Assembly (NCBI RefSeq): GCF_001263205.1
Contig: NZ_CP012333.1
Location: 9,405,501 to 9,469,500 of the forward strand
DNA from: Labilithrix luteola
GTDB taxonomy: Bacteria > Myxococcota_A > Polyangia > Polyangiales > Polyangiaceae
Direction: 5' to 3'
DNA: 64,000 bases
Position numbers and translations under genes: made by a program. The notes under the pieces are model-generated. The model had not been told where the DNA came from. It was given only the letters and a program-made list of their open reading frames with translations, and did not search any database. Below are positions 18,623 through 27,936 of this stretch, in pieces (positions within the stretch are counted from its first letter, which is position 1; each line of letters opens with the position of its first letter).

Positions 18623-19933
18623 ATGGCCGAATCGCTCAGCGGTTTTCCCGAGTGGCTCCCCGAGCAGGAACTCTTTCAGCGCCGTCTCATCGAGCTCGTG
18701 CGCCATCAGTTCGAGCTGCACGGGTTTACCCCGCTTCAGACGCGGTCAATCGAGCTCGCGTCGGATCTACTCGGCGAAGGTGGAGACACCGACAAGGAAA
18801 TTTACGGCGTGCAGCGGCTCGCCGCCGAGCCGTCTGGCGATTCAAAGCTTGCGCTCCACTTCGATCTCACGGTGCCCTTCGCGCGATACGTCGTCGAGAA
18901 TCGGAGCGCGCTGACGTTTCCGTTCCGTCGCTACCAAGTCCAACAGGCGTGGCGGGGAGAACGCCCGCAACTTGGGCGCTATCGCGAATTTCTTCAGGCC
19001 GATGCGGATGTCATCGCCTCAGGCAGCATGGATGTCCGTTTCGACCGCGAGATGGTCGCGCTCCTCCGCACCACGCTGGACGCGCTTCCCATCCCGAACG
19101 TGCGCTTGCTGGTGAACAACCGGAAGCTCCTCGAGGGCTTTTACCGTGGTCTCGGCATCCACGACATCACCGGCACGCTTCGCATCGTCGACAAGATTGC
19201 GAAGATCGGTCCGGCCGCTGTGGTGCAACAGCTCATGGACCGCGGGCTCACCGCGACGCAGGCCGAGAAGTGCGTTGCGGTCTCGGCCATCGAAATTCGA
19301 AACGACGCGGACGCTCAGCGAGTCCTCGACCTTGGGGAGCGAAACGACCTGCTGGACGAGGGACTGCGGGAGCTGCTGTTCGTACTCTCTGCTTCACGGA
19401 ACGCAGCACGCCCAGATTCGATTGTCGGCGCGCTCTCGATTGCGCGCGGGCTCGACTACTATACAGGCACCGTCGTCGAGGGCGTCTTCGAGGATCACCC
19501 CAAGCTCTCCGCAGTCTGCTCCGGCGGACGCTATGACAACCTCGCGTCGGGCCGGTCGAAGGAGAAGCTCCCCGGTGTTGGCGTATCGATCGGCATCACC
19601 CGCATCATGGGGTACTGCGCCCATCTCGGTCTCCTGAAAGAGACTCGTCCGCGGCGCACACCGGCTGCCGTTTACGTGCTCGTTCACGCCGAAGACGAGC
19701 GCGAAGCTTCCGAGGCCGTGGCGCGCGGCCTGCGAAAAAGGGGCATCGCGGCGCTCGTGTCGGACTCAGCGGACGCCTACGGGAAGCAAATTCGGTCGGC
19801 GAACCAGCTCGGAGTGCCCTACGTCTGGTTCCCGGCGCGCGGGGAGGATGGTCAGCACGAAGTGAAGGATCTTCTGGCAGGCCACCAGACTCCTGCCGAT
19901 CCCACGACTTGGGTCCCGACGCCTGTGACCTAG
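18623..19933 (+). CDS. hisS: Histidyl-tRNA synthetase
   Basis: 436 residues, class II synthetase. Motif 2 is FRRYQVQQAWRGERPQLGRY followed by FLQADADVI; the histidine loops are ARGLDYYTGTVVEGVF and SGGRYDNLASG; motif 3 is GVGVSIGITRIMGY. A C-terminal anticodon domain (AAVYVLVHAEDEREASEAVA...RSANQLGVPYVWF) is present. It charges tRNA-His with histidine in the cytoplasm. The N-terminus is short and the gene stands alone next to decayed DNA, so it may be a second or transferred copy. Confidence 0.88.
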   Translation: MAESLSGFPEWLPEQELFQRRLIELVRHQFELHGFTPLQTRSIELASDLLGEGGDTDKEIYGVQRLAAEPSGDSKLALHFDLTVPFARYVVENRSALTFPFRRYQVQQAWRGERPQLGRYREFLQADADVIASGSMDVRFDREMVALLRTTLDALPIPNVRLLVNNRKLLEGFYRGLGIHDITGTLRIVDKIAKIGPAAVVQQLMDRGLTATQAEKCVAVSAIEIRNDADAQRVLDLGERNDLLDEGLRELLFVLSASRNAARPDSIVGALSIARGLDYYTGTVVEGVFEDHPKLSAVCSGGRYDNLASGRSKEKLPGVGVSIGITRIMGYCAHLGLLKETRPRRTPAAVYVLVHAEDEREASEAVARGLRKRGIAALVSDSADAYGKQIRSANQLGVPYVWFPARGEDGQHEVKDLLAGHQTPADPTTWVPTPVT

Positions 19934-20060
19934 CTCCGTTGCTGTTCGCAATGACCGGACTGCTTGGAGATCCGGTGCTGGAACGGCCAACGCCCGCGTG
20001 ACCGCGACGAAGAGCCGAGTCCTCGTCGCGGTCGACTGCGTGCTGGCGAAAGCCAAGCGA

Positions 20061-20423
20061 TCAGGCGGTCTGTGCCCGCCCGAACGTACGCGTCGAGGTA
20101 GCGGCCGACAGCGAAGCAACGAACATCACGATTGCGACGAGGCAGTTGTTCCAAGCGGTGCCGATCGTGCCCCTTGGAAGCGCCCAGACGGAGATGAACA
20201 GCCATATGGACAAGATCGTGTTCAGATACCGAGCTTGAGGGTTGACGAACATCGAGACCAGCGAGAAGACGACAGCCAAGACTCCGACAATCCAGGTGTT
20301 CGTCATCTGAGCGTGGGGGTGCGGCCACGCGAACGCCGAAATGAAGAGCCATATACCTAGGATGAGATTCACCATTTGTGGCGCGGATGGGCTTTTGGTT
20401 AATGCTGCCATGTTGTCCTCCAT
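20061..20423 (-). CDS. SPW-repeat-like four-helix membrane protein
   Basis: 120 residues with four hydrophobic segments in two similar halves: NLILGIWLFISAFAWPH followed by VGVLAVVFSLVSMF, and TILSIWLFISVWALPRG followed by VAIVMFVASLSAAT. The internal duplication and position of the tryptophans resemble the SPW family, in which each half carries a Ser-Pro-Trp; here the motif is altered (FAWPH, WALPR). Inner-membrane protein of unknown function. Confidence 0.65.
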   Translation of the reverse strand: MEDNMAALTKSPSAPQMVNLILGIWLFISAFAWPHPHAQMTNTWIVGVLAVVFSLVSMFVNPQARYLNTILSIWLFISVWALPRGTIGTAWNNCLVAIVMFVASLSAATSTRTFGRAQTA

Positions 20424-21079
20424 CGCGGAGAGCGTTCAATAACGATGCCTGCTGGCGGAATCCGCGCGCTGAAAGCCTGACCAGCCACACTTGGAAAGCC
20501 GAGGCGCACTGCGAGCTGCGACGTAGCATGGGCGAATCGGAGCTTTACGAATCGAAGCGGCAGACCTCGGAGGTTCCGCGGACGAAGAGCGCTCATTCGC
20601 GCAGCGTCAGGGCCGCACGACTCTGCGGGAATCGGTTGGGGGAGGACACTCGGGCCGTCGCGAGTCGTCGAAAGCGGCGCGGCTCTCGCCACGAACGACG
20701 CCCATCGACAACGAACGAAGGGACGGTGGCGACAGGCTCATCATCAGCATTCCGAGCCCAAAGCGGAGCCCGCGACGACCGGGGCGACCGACGGGGCTCG
20801 ATGCAGGCCGGTTCGCCAAGAGCGGTCCAAAGCGCGCCACCGTGTCCGGGTTGGGCAAGGGCTGAACAGCAAGACGTAACGCCCGCGCCGCGGCTGGCGT
20901 GAGGGAGGGGCGCGTCCTCTTCACCAACAACGCCAACAACTGCAGCGGTTGCCTTGCCGCATGGTATCGACGTCGGTGACCGCGTTCCCTTCACATTCGC
21001 AGCCACGGATGACGGGCACCGAGTCCTGACTTCCGGCGCCTGACGCCTTGGAGGCGGGCGGGGCACGCCACGCCATTTC
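20424..21079. other. Region without an intact gene; contains one gene remnant
   Basis: No frame on either strand has a recognisable domain, signal sequence or ribosome-binding site, apart from the short fragment at 20740-20865. Looks like decayed DNA at the left edge of the accessory zone. Confidence 0.4.
20740..20865 (+). pseudogene. Remnant of a paralogue of the basic protein encoded at 30634-31035
   Basis: From 20798 the frame reads LDAGRFAKSGPKRATVSGLG then KG and stop. The intact gene near 31 kb ends ASGRFAKSGQKRATVYTLGK plus further lysines. Both DNA copies run on into TAACGCCC after the coding part. Upstream, the remnant frame reads KRSPRRPGRPTG, which has an AT-hook-like GRP. No start and no rest of the gene is visible. 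Confidence 0.55.
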
Positions 21080-21277
21080 ATGTTCGGGGCCTCGAAGGTA
21101 CGCTCGTCGCGGGAACCGATGGGCTCTTCACGTACGTGGATTCCCGCCCTAACGATCGTCGCGGCTTGCAGCGGCCCCGCGATCGATGCTGCGGACGCAT
21201 TGATCGCCCTGCCGAGGCTTGCACCTGGCGGGTACACCGACGACGTGGCTGCCGTCGTCGCGCGAGCTTCCCGATGA
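21080..21277 (+). CDS. Uncertain small open frame coupled to the next gene
   Basis: 65 codons whose stop overlaps the start of the following membrane-protein gene (ATGA). The reading IDAADALIALPRLAPGG looks ordinary and could be the end of a decayed larger gene. No domain recognised. Confidence 0.25.
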   Translation: MFGASKVRSSREPMGSSRTWIPALTIVAACSGPAIDAADALIALPRLAPGGYTDDVAAVVARASR

Positions 21278-21687
21278 GCAGGAGTCCGAGCTACGTCCGT
21301 CGTGGGGTTGGGGTTGTCATTGCGTTCGGCCCGGTCGTACTACTCGTCGCGTCGCTGGTATCCGCCCTGACTCGCGGGAACGAGCACCACACGAGCGGCC
21401 TGGCCGTCTTGCTCTTCGCGCTCCTCATCGGCGCTCTCAACTTCCATCTGTCCTTCGTCCGCGGGCTGCTTTACCGCCGCGCGACCGGATCGCTCGACGG
21501 CTACCGGCACGTGTCGGGCCTGCCGATGGTGGGGACGTTGCTCGTCGTCATCGGGACGCTCTTGGGGTTTGGGTCTGCTGTCTGCGCTGCCATTGGTCTG
21601 CTGGCCATTGGGATCGATACCGGCGGACTGGTGTGGTTTCTCATCGCCACGTGGAAGGACTCATCGCTTTGGGATCGACCGGCGTGA
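21274..21687 (+). CDS. Small integral membrane protein
   Basis: 137 residues from an ATG at 21274. Four hydrophobic segments are visible (VVIAFGPVVLLVASLVSAL; GLAVLLFALLIGALNFHLSF; MVGTLLVVIGTLLGFGS; AIGLLAIGIDTGGLVWFLIA) with basic loops. The ending FLIATWKDSSLWDRPA resembles small membrane proteins found near immunity and toxin genes, but no family is firm. Confidence 0.55.
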   Translation: MSRSPSYVRRGVGVVIAFGPVVLLVASLVSALTRGNEHHTSGLAVLLFALLIGALNFHLSFVRGLLYRRATGSLDGYRHVSGLPMVGTLLVVIGTLLGFGSAVCAAIGLLAIGIDTGGLVWFLIATWKDSSLWDRPA

Positions 21688-21885
21688 TGCCCCGTCTGGG
21701 CCACGTTGGGCCGTCGAGCCGCGGTAGAGCGGCGTGGTAGCGCATTCCGTATTTGGTATTCCGCATTGCCTCGGTTCGGGCCTCTTGTACCCTCTCGCGC
21801 GGGGGGTGAGTCGCAACGACACGCGACGCGCAGGTGCGCGTTTCGTTCGCTGAGGACGTGATGCCTCCCTCGAAAGAGGCAGATC

Positions 21886-22728
21886 ATGACGAAGAAGGTA
21901 CTCGACCTCGCGAATCTTCCGGCGCGCGAGCCCACGGTCAGCCAGGAGACGCTGGACGCGACGCCCGCACGGGTGATCACGTTCTTGCGCGCGATCGGCA
22001 CCGTGCCGGTTCTCCGCCGAGGGCTGGAAGCGCGCGGGTACACCACCGAGGAGCACCGTCGTGGATGGGCGCTCCTGCAGGCGTCGAGCGGATACGACGG
22101 CCAAGTGGAGGCAGGCGGGTTCGCAACGCGCGTCGATCCCGCCGTGCGGGACGCCATCGCCGCGATCGACGCCTGGGACGAGGACGGCTTTCGCATCGTG
22201 CGCGCCGCGCTCGGCCGCCTCCATCCCGAGCAAGCGAAGACCGTGCTCGCCGGTCTCTCACCGTCCACGGGCGCCGCGGCGATCCTCGGCGTCGAGACGC
22301 TGCTCGACCGACTCGACGCCCTCGCCAAGAGCAAGCACGCAGACGACCGCGCCGCCATCGCCACGCTCGAGGCGCGCGGGCTCTCCGAGGTGGAGCGAAA
22401 GCGACTGCGCGCGCTCGTGAAGGTGGCGAAGGAAGGAACGTCGCGCGACGACTCGCCGGCGGAAGAGATGGTGCAGAGTGCGAGCACGCACCAGCGCATG
22501 CTCGTCGAGCTCCGCGCGTGGTACGAGGACTGGTCGGAGATGGCGCGCGTCACCTTCAAGCGCCGCGATCACCTCCTGCGCCTTGGGCTCGCGCAGCGGA
22601 GGGTTGCAAAGAAGGCCGCCGCCACGCCGGCTGTCGCTCCGACGGTCCCCGGAAAAGCCGCGCGCGGAGCGAACGGCTCCACCACCGCGGCTACGGGCGT
22701 CGGCTCGCTTGTGAGCGAAAGCGACTGA
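21886..22728 (+). CDS. Helical hypothetical protein
   Basis: 280 residues from an ATG with GAGG eight bases upstream. Predicted almost all helical: a segment with AAIDAWDEDGFRIVRAALGR, a central charged helix pair (SEVERKRLRALVKVA) and HQRMLVELRAWYEDWSEMAR. It ends in an Ala/Pro/Thr-rich tail. The pattern recalls cytoplasmic proteins repeated in Polyangiales genomes with no known function. No membrane segment or signal. Confidence 0.6.
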   Translation: MTKKVLDLANLPAREPTVSQETLDATPARVITFLRAIGTVPVLRRGLEARGYTTEEHRRGWALLQASSGYDGQVEAGGFATRVDPAVRDAIAAIDAWDEDGFRIVRAALGRLHPEQAKTVLAGLSPSTGAAAILGVETLLDRLDALAKSKHADDRAAIATLEARGLSEVERKRLRALVKVAKEGTSRDDSPAEEMVQSASTHQRMLVELRAWYEDWSEMARVTFKRRDHLLRLGLAQRRVAKKAAATPAVAPTVPGKAARGANGSTTAATGVGSLVSESD

Positions 22729-23299
22729 CGTCCCGCGCGGACGCTTCGACGAGCTGCAGAAGCTCCCTTCGCGCCGCGCAGGCCGCCCGACGCGTCCGCG
22801 CTCCCTCCCGACGCGAACGAGGTGGCCACCGGGCGCGTCCTGGGAGCTTCCGACGCGCTCCCGGGGGCACCGCCGCGCGCGCCGGAGACGTGATTTCAGT
22901 CACTTGAGGCCCTCGCGCACCGCCCTCTGATGTCCAATGCCGCGCCGGAGGGCATTTTCCCCGCGTCGGAGGCCCTTCCGGCCGCACCTTCGACCTTCTA
23001 GAGCACGTCGGAAGCCCTCCGGGTGCCTCGGAAGCCCTAAGCCCCCGGAACCCCGTGAACGACCGGGAGCTTGGGGGACGATTTAGACCTGGAACCGGGG
23101 CGACAGATCGCGGCTCTGTTGGACCACGAACCAGCTTCCCGCTCTACGGAATCCGAACAGACCAGACCAGAGACCGGGGCGCGGGAGCTGCTCGATCATC
23201 GGCTTGCCGTCGCGCAGCAGGACGTACCGAGGTGCGAGTCGGCGAGACCGAGTAGTTTCGTGCTCCTCTGCGCCATAGTACGCTCGCCGGCCCCCCCCC
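22729..23299. other. Region without a firm gene; short direct repeats
   Basis: Holds three copies of a TCGGARGCCCT unit (near 22967, 23008 and 23028) and a run of C just before the DinB gene. A minus-strand frame from about 23301 to 23083 (72 codons, APRYVLLRDGKPMIEQLP) is faintly protein-like but has no ribosome-binding site and overlaps the DinB start. Confidence 0.35.
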
Positions 23300-23812
23300 A
23301 TGATGCTCGAGTATGTTCGCGTGATGGCTCGGTATAACCGGTGGATGAACGACAAGCTCTACGCGGTGGCGGAGAAGCTCACCGACGCGGAGCGCAAGCA
23401 GGATCGCGGCGCCTTCTTCGGATCGATCCACCGCACGTTCAACCATCTCCTGCTCGGAGATCGCGTGTGGCTCGGACGTTTCACGGGGCTCACATTGCCG
23501 AAAGGCGAGCTGGGGCCAGGCGGGATCCGAACGCTCGATCAGGAGCTCTACGCCGACTTCGACGAGCTTCGTCGCGAGCGTGCAAAGACGGACCACGATA
23601 TCGACGCATTCGTCGCGACACTGACGGAGGAGGGGCTCGCAGGGAACCTTCGCTACACTCGAAGCGGCGTCGTCAAGGAGGTCCCGCTCTGGCACGTCCT
23701 CTCCCATCTCTTCAACCACCAGACGCACCATCGCGGCCAGGTGACGACGCTCCTCATGCAGGCCGGACATGATCCGGGCGTGACGGATCTCGTCGCGATG
23801 CTCCAGGGCTGA
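23300..23812 (+). CDS. DinB-family metal-dependent protein
   Basis: 170 residues, four-helix bundle. The metal-binding histidines of the family are present: His48 in IHRTFNHLLLGD, and His140 and His144 in HLFNHQTHHRGQ. DinB-family proteins are Ni/Zn/Fe-binding; many act as thiol-dependent transferases or stress-induced proteins of unknown reaction. A second ATG directly follows the first. Nothing adjacent suggests the substrate. Confidence 0.88.
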   Translation: MMLEYVRVMARYNRWMNDKLYAVAEKLTDAERKQDRGAFFGSIHRTFNHLLLGDRVWLGRFTGLTLPKGELGPGGIRTLDQELYADFDELRRERAKTDHDIDAFVATLTEEGLAGNLRYTRSGVVKEVPLWHVLSHLFNHQTHHRGQVTTLLMQAGHDPGVTDLVAMLQG

Positions 23813-23955
23813 CGAGGCTACAGGCACGTTCGCGCGGCGCGGGATCGTTACCGGCGAGCTTTATGACGATCCCGGCCGCGAAGCGGTAGTCTACGAGGAG
23901 CCGAACGTGAATCAGGAGCCCGTGTGGGGATACTCAAGTCGGTTATATTGCGCAC

Positions 23956-24381
23956 ATGCACAATAACTTAGTTTCGAATCGTTCGCTTCTGATCGTGGCT
24001 TTTTACGGAAAGCTCTTCGCGCTCGATCGCGCGACCGGCCGCGTCGCGTGGCGCACGCAGATCGACAATACCAGCTACAGCGTGGGCAACGCTCCGGCGA
24101 TCGAGCTCGCGATCGGCGACGACGTCATCGTTGCCTGCACCGTGAACAACCTCGTGTTCGTCGAATACGCGACCGGCCGTCTGCTGCGCAACGTCCCGCG
24201 GAGCGAATCGGGGCGCGCGACGATGCTCTTCGACCAAGGTCAACTCATCGTCTCGGCGCTCGGAGCTGTCTCCTGTTACACGCTTCAAGGAGAGCTCGTC
24301 TGGCAGCAGCCTTTCTCCGGCGAGGGGTACGGCGTTATCGCTGCCGGATTTCCGGGGAACGTTCGGCAAGCGGACGGCTGA
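23956..24381 (+). CDS. Short PQQ-like beta-propeller protein
   Basis: 141 residues with about three propeller blades: LLIVAFYGKLFALDRATGRV, DDVIVACTVNNLVFVEYATG and GQLIVSALGAVSCYTLQGEL. A full propeller needs more blades, so this is a fragment or a small stand-alone form. No signal peptide. The start region is AT-richer than its surroundings (TTATAT at 23943) and may hold a promoter. It sits beside two immunity-like genes. Confidence 0.7.
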   Translation: MHNNLVSNRSLLIVAFYGKLFALDRATGRVAWRTQIDNTSYSVGNAPAIELAIGDDVIVACTVNNLVFVEYATGRLLRNVPRSESGRATMLFDQGQLIVSALGAVSCYTLQGELVWQQPFSGEGYGVIAAGFPGNVRQADG

Positions 24382-24536
24382 CGTTTCGCCGAATTCTCAC
24401 GGCGCTCGCGTGAATGCTGTCCGCCGAGGCTTCATGCGGAGCCGGGGTAGATGTTGGCGAGTTGCCGAATCGCCTCACGATGGGTGGCGGCCTGGGCAGC
24501 GGCGCCTGGACGTTCCGCTCCCTCACGGGCGCCCCG

Positions 24537-24941
24537 CTACAGGCCACCCGCCCGGTGGGCCCGTACGCCCTCGACGCGGCAGGAGTCGGCGGACAGCCGC
24601 ACCAGCGAGTCGGGCCCCGTCATCAGCAGCCGCAGCCCGCCGTCGGCCTCCGGCTCGAACCGGTAGCCGGTCATTCCGGTGTACGACCAGCCGGTTACTT
24701 CCAGCCACCGCAGACCGGAGAACACCAAGTGGAACTCCACGGTGTTCAGTCCCTGCTCGACCCACGAACGGGGAGCCGTCACCGGCAGGCCGGGAGACTC
24801 GAACCCGAGCGTAAGCCCGTGCTCCCGCTCGTCCACCAGTAGCGAGAACAGGTCGAGCGACTCCAGCGCCGGCACCGTGTCGAACAGCCCGCGGAGCACG
24901 TCGCCGTTCCGCAGGACCGAGATCCAGTCAGAGCCGCTCAT
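24537..24941 (-). CDS. Imm50-like immunity protein (second of a pair)
   Basis: 134 residues. SDWISVLRNGDVLRGLFDT at the start, then VDEREHGLTLGFESPGLP and WVEQGLNTVEFHLVFSGLRW, is the Imm50 pattern: a W-x-x-L-L/N-P-x-x-L-x-x-LF opening and a central N-T-V-x-F-x-L-x-F strand. Such proteins neutralise toxins of polymorphic contact or secretion systems; no toxin gene is adjacent. It overlaps the upstream Imm50-like gene by 14 bases. Very GC-rich codon use would fit an actinobacterial or myxobacterial source. Confidence 0.7.
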   Translation of the reverse strand: MSGSDWISVLRNGDVLRGLFDTVPALESLDLFSLLVDEREHGLTLGFESPGLPVTAPRSWVEQGLNTVEFHLVFSGLRWLEVTGWSYTGMTGYRFEPEADGGLRLLMTGPDSLVRLSADSCRVEGVRAHRAGGL

Positions 24942-25431
24942 AGTAAGTCTTCTCCCAGGTGTCCGGCGTCTGCGGATAACGGATCGCGTCGACCTTTCCG
25001 AGGTGGCGGCGCGACGTCCCGTACGGCCCGGCGGCCGAGGCGTGGGCGTTCAGATGGCCGATCGCAAGCTCCCGGTTGGCGCTGAACCCCAGCCGGACGC
25101 CCGGGCCTTCCACCAGGACGGCGAAGCGGTTCTCCGGACGCCCGGCGAGCGAGATCCGGCACTCCACTGGCAGCCGCTCGCCGGCGATCGCGACCTCCGC
25201 CACGTCGAGGAACCGGAGCTGGAACTCGAAGACGTCCAGCCCCTCCTCCGCGCGCCAGTCGGCGGGCGGAACGTCGACGAAGCGCAGCGTGGACAGCCGC
25301 AGCGTCATGGCCGGTCCCCGCCGGTTGAGGTGGAAGGAGTGCAGCCGCAGCGCCTCATCGGCGGGCGGCTCACGGAACAGAGCGAGCAGCTGCTCGGGGT
25401 TCTGCAGGGCATCAATCCAGGTCGGGGTCAT
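24928..25431 (-). CDS. Imm50-like immunity protein with C-terminal extension (first of a pair)
   Basis: 167 residues from an ATG at 25431 with GGAGGAG about ten bases upstream. TWIDALQNPEQLLALFREP, LNRRGPAMTLRLSTLRFVDV and WRAEEGLDVFEFQLRFLDV give the same pattern as its neighbour. It has some 35 extra residues (HLGKVDAIRYPQTPDTWEKT) at the C-terminus. Two different Imm50-like genes in one operon without a toxin look like a polyimmunity or orphan immunity locus. Confidence 0.7.
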   Translation of the reverse strand: MTPTWIDALQNPEQLLALFREPPADEALRLHSFHLNRRGPAMTLRLSTLRFVDVPPADWRAEEGLDVFEFQLRFLDVAEVAIAGERLPVECRISLAGRPENRFAVLVEGPGVRLGFSANRELAIGHLNAHASAAGPYGTSRRHLGKVDAIRYPQTPDTWEKTYYERL

Positions 25432-25516
25432 AGTCGCAATGCTCCTCCGCCGGGTGCCGCATCTTTCCGTTGCGGGGCGACGGGAATCTATCGAGCACGA
25501 ACCGTCGTGTGTGTCG

Positions 25517-25627
25517 ATGGCCCTCCGGCGAACGTTCAACGACCTCGCCAGAGGCGCGCCGGTGGACGCCGTGACGCGTTCAATTTCCGGCCAGCTGACG
25601 GAACGCATGCTGCGCCATTACAGGCTT
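25517..25627 (+). pseudogene. Relic of a tyrosine recombinase C-terminus
   Basis: The frame reads ALRRTFNDLARGAPVDAVT then RSISGQLTERMLRHYR. This is the box II of a tyrosine integrase (RRT..DLAR), the ISGH box with His changed to Gln, and the RHY nucleophile box. Upstream and downstream the same frame is not integrase-like, so only about 37 codons survive. The rest of 25,432-26,001 shows nothing recognisable. Confidence 0.5.
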
Positions 25628-26001
25628 CCCGCCCACCACCCAGTGAGAAGACCCCGAGCAACGGGATCGTCGAGACGCATCACTTTCGCCAACGAACGTT
25701 GGGGAGGCGAAGAGGCGACGGTTCAACGCGCAAGGCGCGGACACCGCGGAAGGAGCGAGGCTTGTGCGCTGCCCCTCGAAAAGGGCGAGATGTGAATTGG
25801 TCATGCGTCGGATACACAATCGGGACCGTCCGAATCAACTCCGGCCCGGCTTATTTCGTCGTCACACGCTTTGGGCCGCAGATGACCACGCGCCACCTCG
25901 ACACCGACCTGCGTCTGCGCACCGAATCGCCATCGTCTTGCACTAGGCGACGCCCGACCGCGAAGGCGTCCCCACAGAGGCGGACTCTGCGAATGTACCC
26001 A

Positions 26002-26268
26002 TTAGACGACGCCCGCCGCCTCAAGATCCTCTCGGGTGACTCGGCTGCCATCTTCTCGACGGCCGCGACGGAGAAGTTCTTCCACCCGGTACTCGATTTC
26101 GACCGTTGCCAACATCGTCCAGTCGTTACCAGCGACCATTCGGACGAGCGTCAACGTCAACCCGAGTGAGACGCGCTTCCGATCTCGTGCGCGCGGCGGA
26201 GGGAGCCATCGGTCGCAGAGACGGCGGGCGAGGAGAAGCTTTTCTCCGAGTTCAGAAGTGTTCGTCAT
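26002..26268 (-). CDS. Uncertain small protein
   Basis: 88 codons. The reading RVSLGLTLTLVRMVAGNDW then ATVEIEYRVEELLRRGRRED looks like real sequence with strand then helix. There is no good ribosome-binding site, and neither end matches anything I know. Possibly a fragment of a larger lost gene. Confidence 0.35.
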   Translation of the reverse strand: MTNTSELGEKLLLARRLCDRWLPPPRARDRKRVSLGLTLTLVRMVAGNDWTMLATVEIEYRVEELLRRGRREDGSRVTREDLEAAGVV

Positions 26269-26471
26269 GCAACGCGGTACAACCCGCGGTTGCCGAGAAT
26301 CAACTAGGCGCCAAGGCGGGCCATCAGACGGAGCTGCTCCTGCGAGGACGCACCCGGGGTCGCGTTCGTCCTCGGAGGGCTCGTCGTCGCCGGGTAGGTG
26401 TGTGAACGACCTATTTTTAGGAAGTGTATTGCTGCGGTTGATTGCGTGCCTGCTGCGCGTGTATCCGGACC

Positions 26472-27936
26472 ATGAGCGCAGACGGCATCCGAACTGACCG
26501 GACTCGGGAAACCCTTCGCAACTACTACGAGGAAGCTCGGCGTAACGACGAGTTCGAGCCCTCGTGGATCCATCCCTTCTTCGTTCCTGTCCTCGACGGG
26601 GCCCCCCTTTGCGAGGAGCACGATTCCGTCGCTTCGTCCCTCCACCGTGGGGAGGTGCAGCGGGAGGAATGGTTCGGTCAGTCTCGGGTCATCGACCGCG
26701 ACGGCTGGAAGGTCGGGACGTCAACATGGATCTTCCTCCGTCGGAAGTACTGCACGCCCATCGCCTACAACGGGTGGACCATTGTGCACGCGAGCTTCGA
26801 GGGCGAGACCTTCTGGCTAGCGTACGACAACGAGCATCGAGTCGGAACGAGCACTCTCACCGACGAGTCAACCGGCCCGTGCCTGACGCTCGACGAAGCT
26901 AAGCGAGCAATCGACGCGGCGCCGCTTAGCGAGACCTACGAACTAACGGGGCCGTTGGGCGGGGGCGTTTGGGTGCCCAGTCCTCAGCGGAGTACACCGC
27001 CCAATCACGAAGCTCTCGTGCGACAGGCTTTGGCGTCGCTGCAGTCGGTGACGGATTTCGGCTTCGACCCGAATGATGGCGACGCGCGAGCCGCATACGT
27101 GAGCATGATTCGCGAGGGCGTGATGCTGGAGGTGGTTGGTCTGTCAGCCCTTGGGCAAGCCGATGGGGCCAGGGCACGTCTGAACCACGCCGAGTGGGTT
27201 GCGCACGACACGTGGTGGCGTGCGCTTTGGGCGAGGAGCGGATTCCAGCACATCACCTTTGCGAATCCTCGCCTTGTTGCAAGCTATGCATTCACCGAGG
27301 CGCGTCGCGCCACCGTCGGTGAGGATCTGCCCATGCCGTGGCCAGCGTTCTGCGTTGATTTCGAACCGGGCGCGCTTCCGATTCCGTCCGGCGGGTGGGG
27401 TACATCGCGTTCGCGTCATGCGAATGGGGCCGGCCGACTCTGTGCGATTCGACATCGACAAATCCAACGGGGCGACCGTCTCCCATTCGCTCTCGGACGA
27501 GGTGCCCGAGGGAGACGATGAGCGTAGCCGGGAGGCGAGTCGCGTGGTGCAGCTAGCCGTTCGCGTCGTGATCAATGCCGTCCTCGCGCTCACTGACCGC
27601 GCGAACTATGAGGAGCGCAATCGTTCGCGCGGCAGAAAGGGCTCCTACGAACGTCGTATGAACAAGCTTCCCCAGACGTCGCAATACGTACTCGGAAGGC
27701 GCGTTACGGTGGCCGTCGATCTTCGCGACGAAATGCGGTCCTACCTGTGTGGCGAGCGCGGGCGTCGAGGCCCCTTAAGCGTCCGAACACTCGTGGTCGG
27801 ACACGGCAAATGGCAAGTATGCGGTCGGTCTCGTAGCGGAAGGAAGTGGATCTTCGTCCAGCCGTACTGGCGCGGACCTGAAAGCGCTCCGATCGTTGTC
27901 CGCTCCCACGTGCTCAAGTCCGTTAGGGCCGCGTGA
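26472..27936 (+). pseudogene. Phage-type hypothetical gene with an apparent +1 frameshift
   Basis: The first frame runs from ATG 26472 to about 27397 and ends in a run of plausible sequence (LPMPWPAFCVDFEPGALPIP). The second frame continues without a break from about 27397 to the stop at 27936 (HRVRVMRMGPADSVRFDID; GHGKWQVCGRSRSGRKWIFV; QPYWRGPE). The join lies in GGGTGGGGTAC near 27393-27402. Together they would give about 487 residues. The PWPAF block and the C-terminal GH-x-W ... W-I-x-P-Y-W-R-G-P block recall phage and plasmid proteins related to the anti-CRISPR AcrVA2, but this is from memory and weak. A sequencing error would make it an intact gene. Confidence 0.55.

Noticed and set aside
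24679..26169. Plus-strand frame of 496 codons
   Set aside because: Antisense of the two Imm50-like genes for most of its length; composition is Arg/Pro/Ser-rich.
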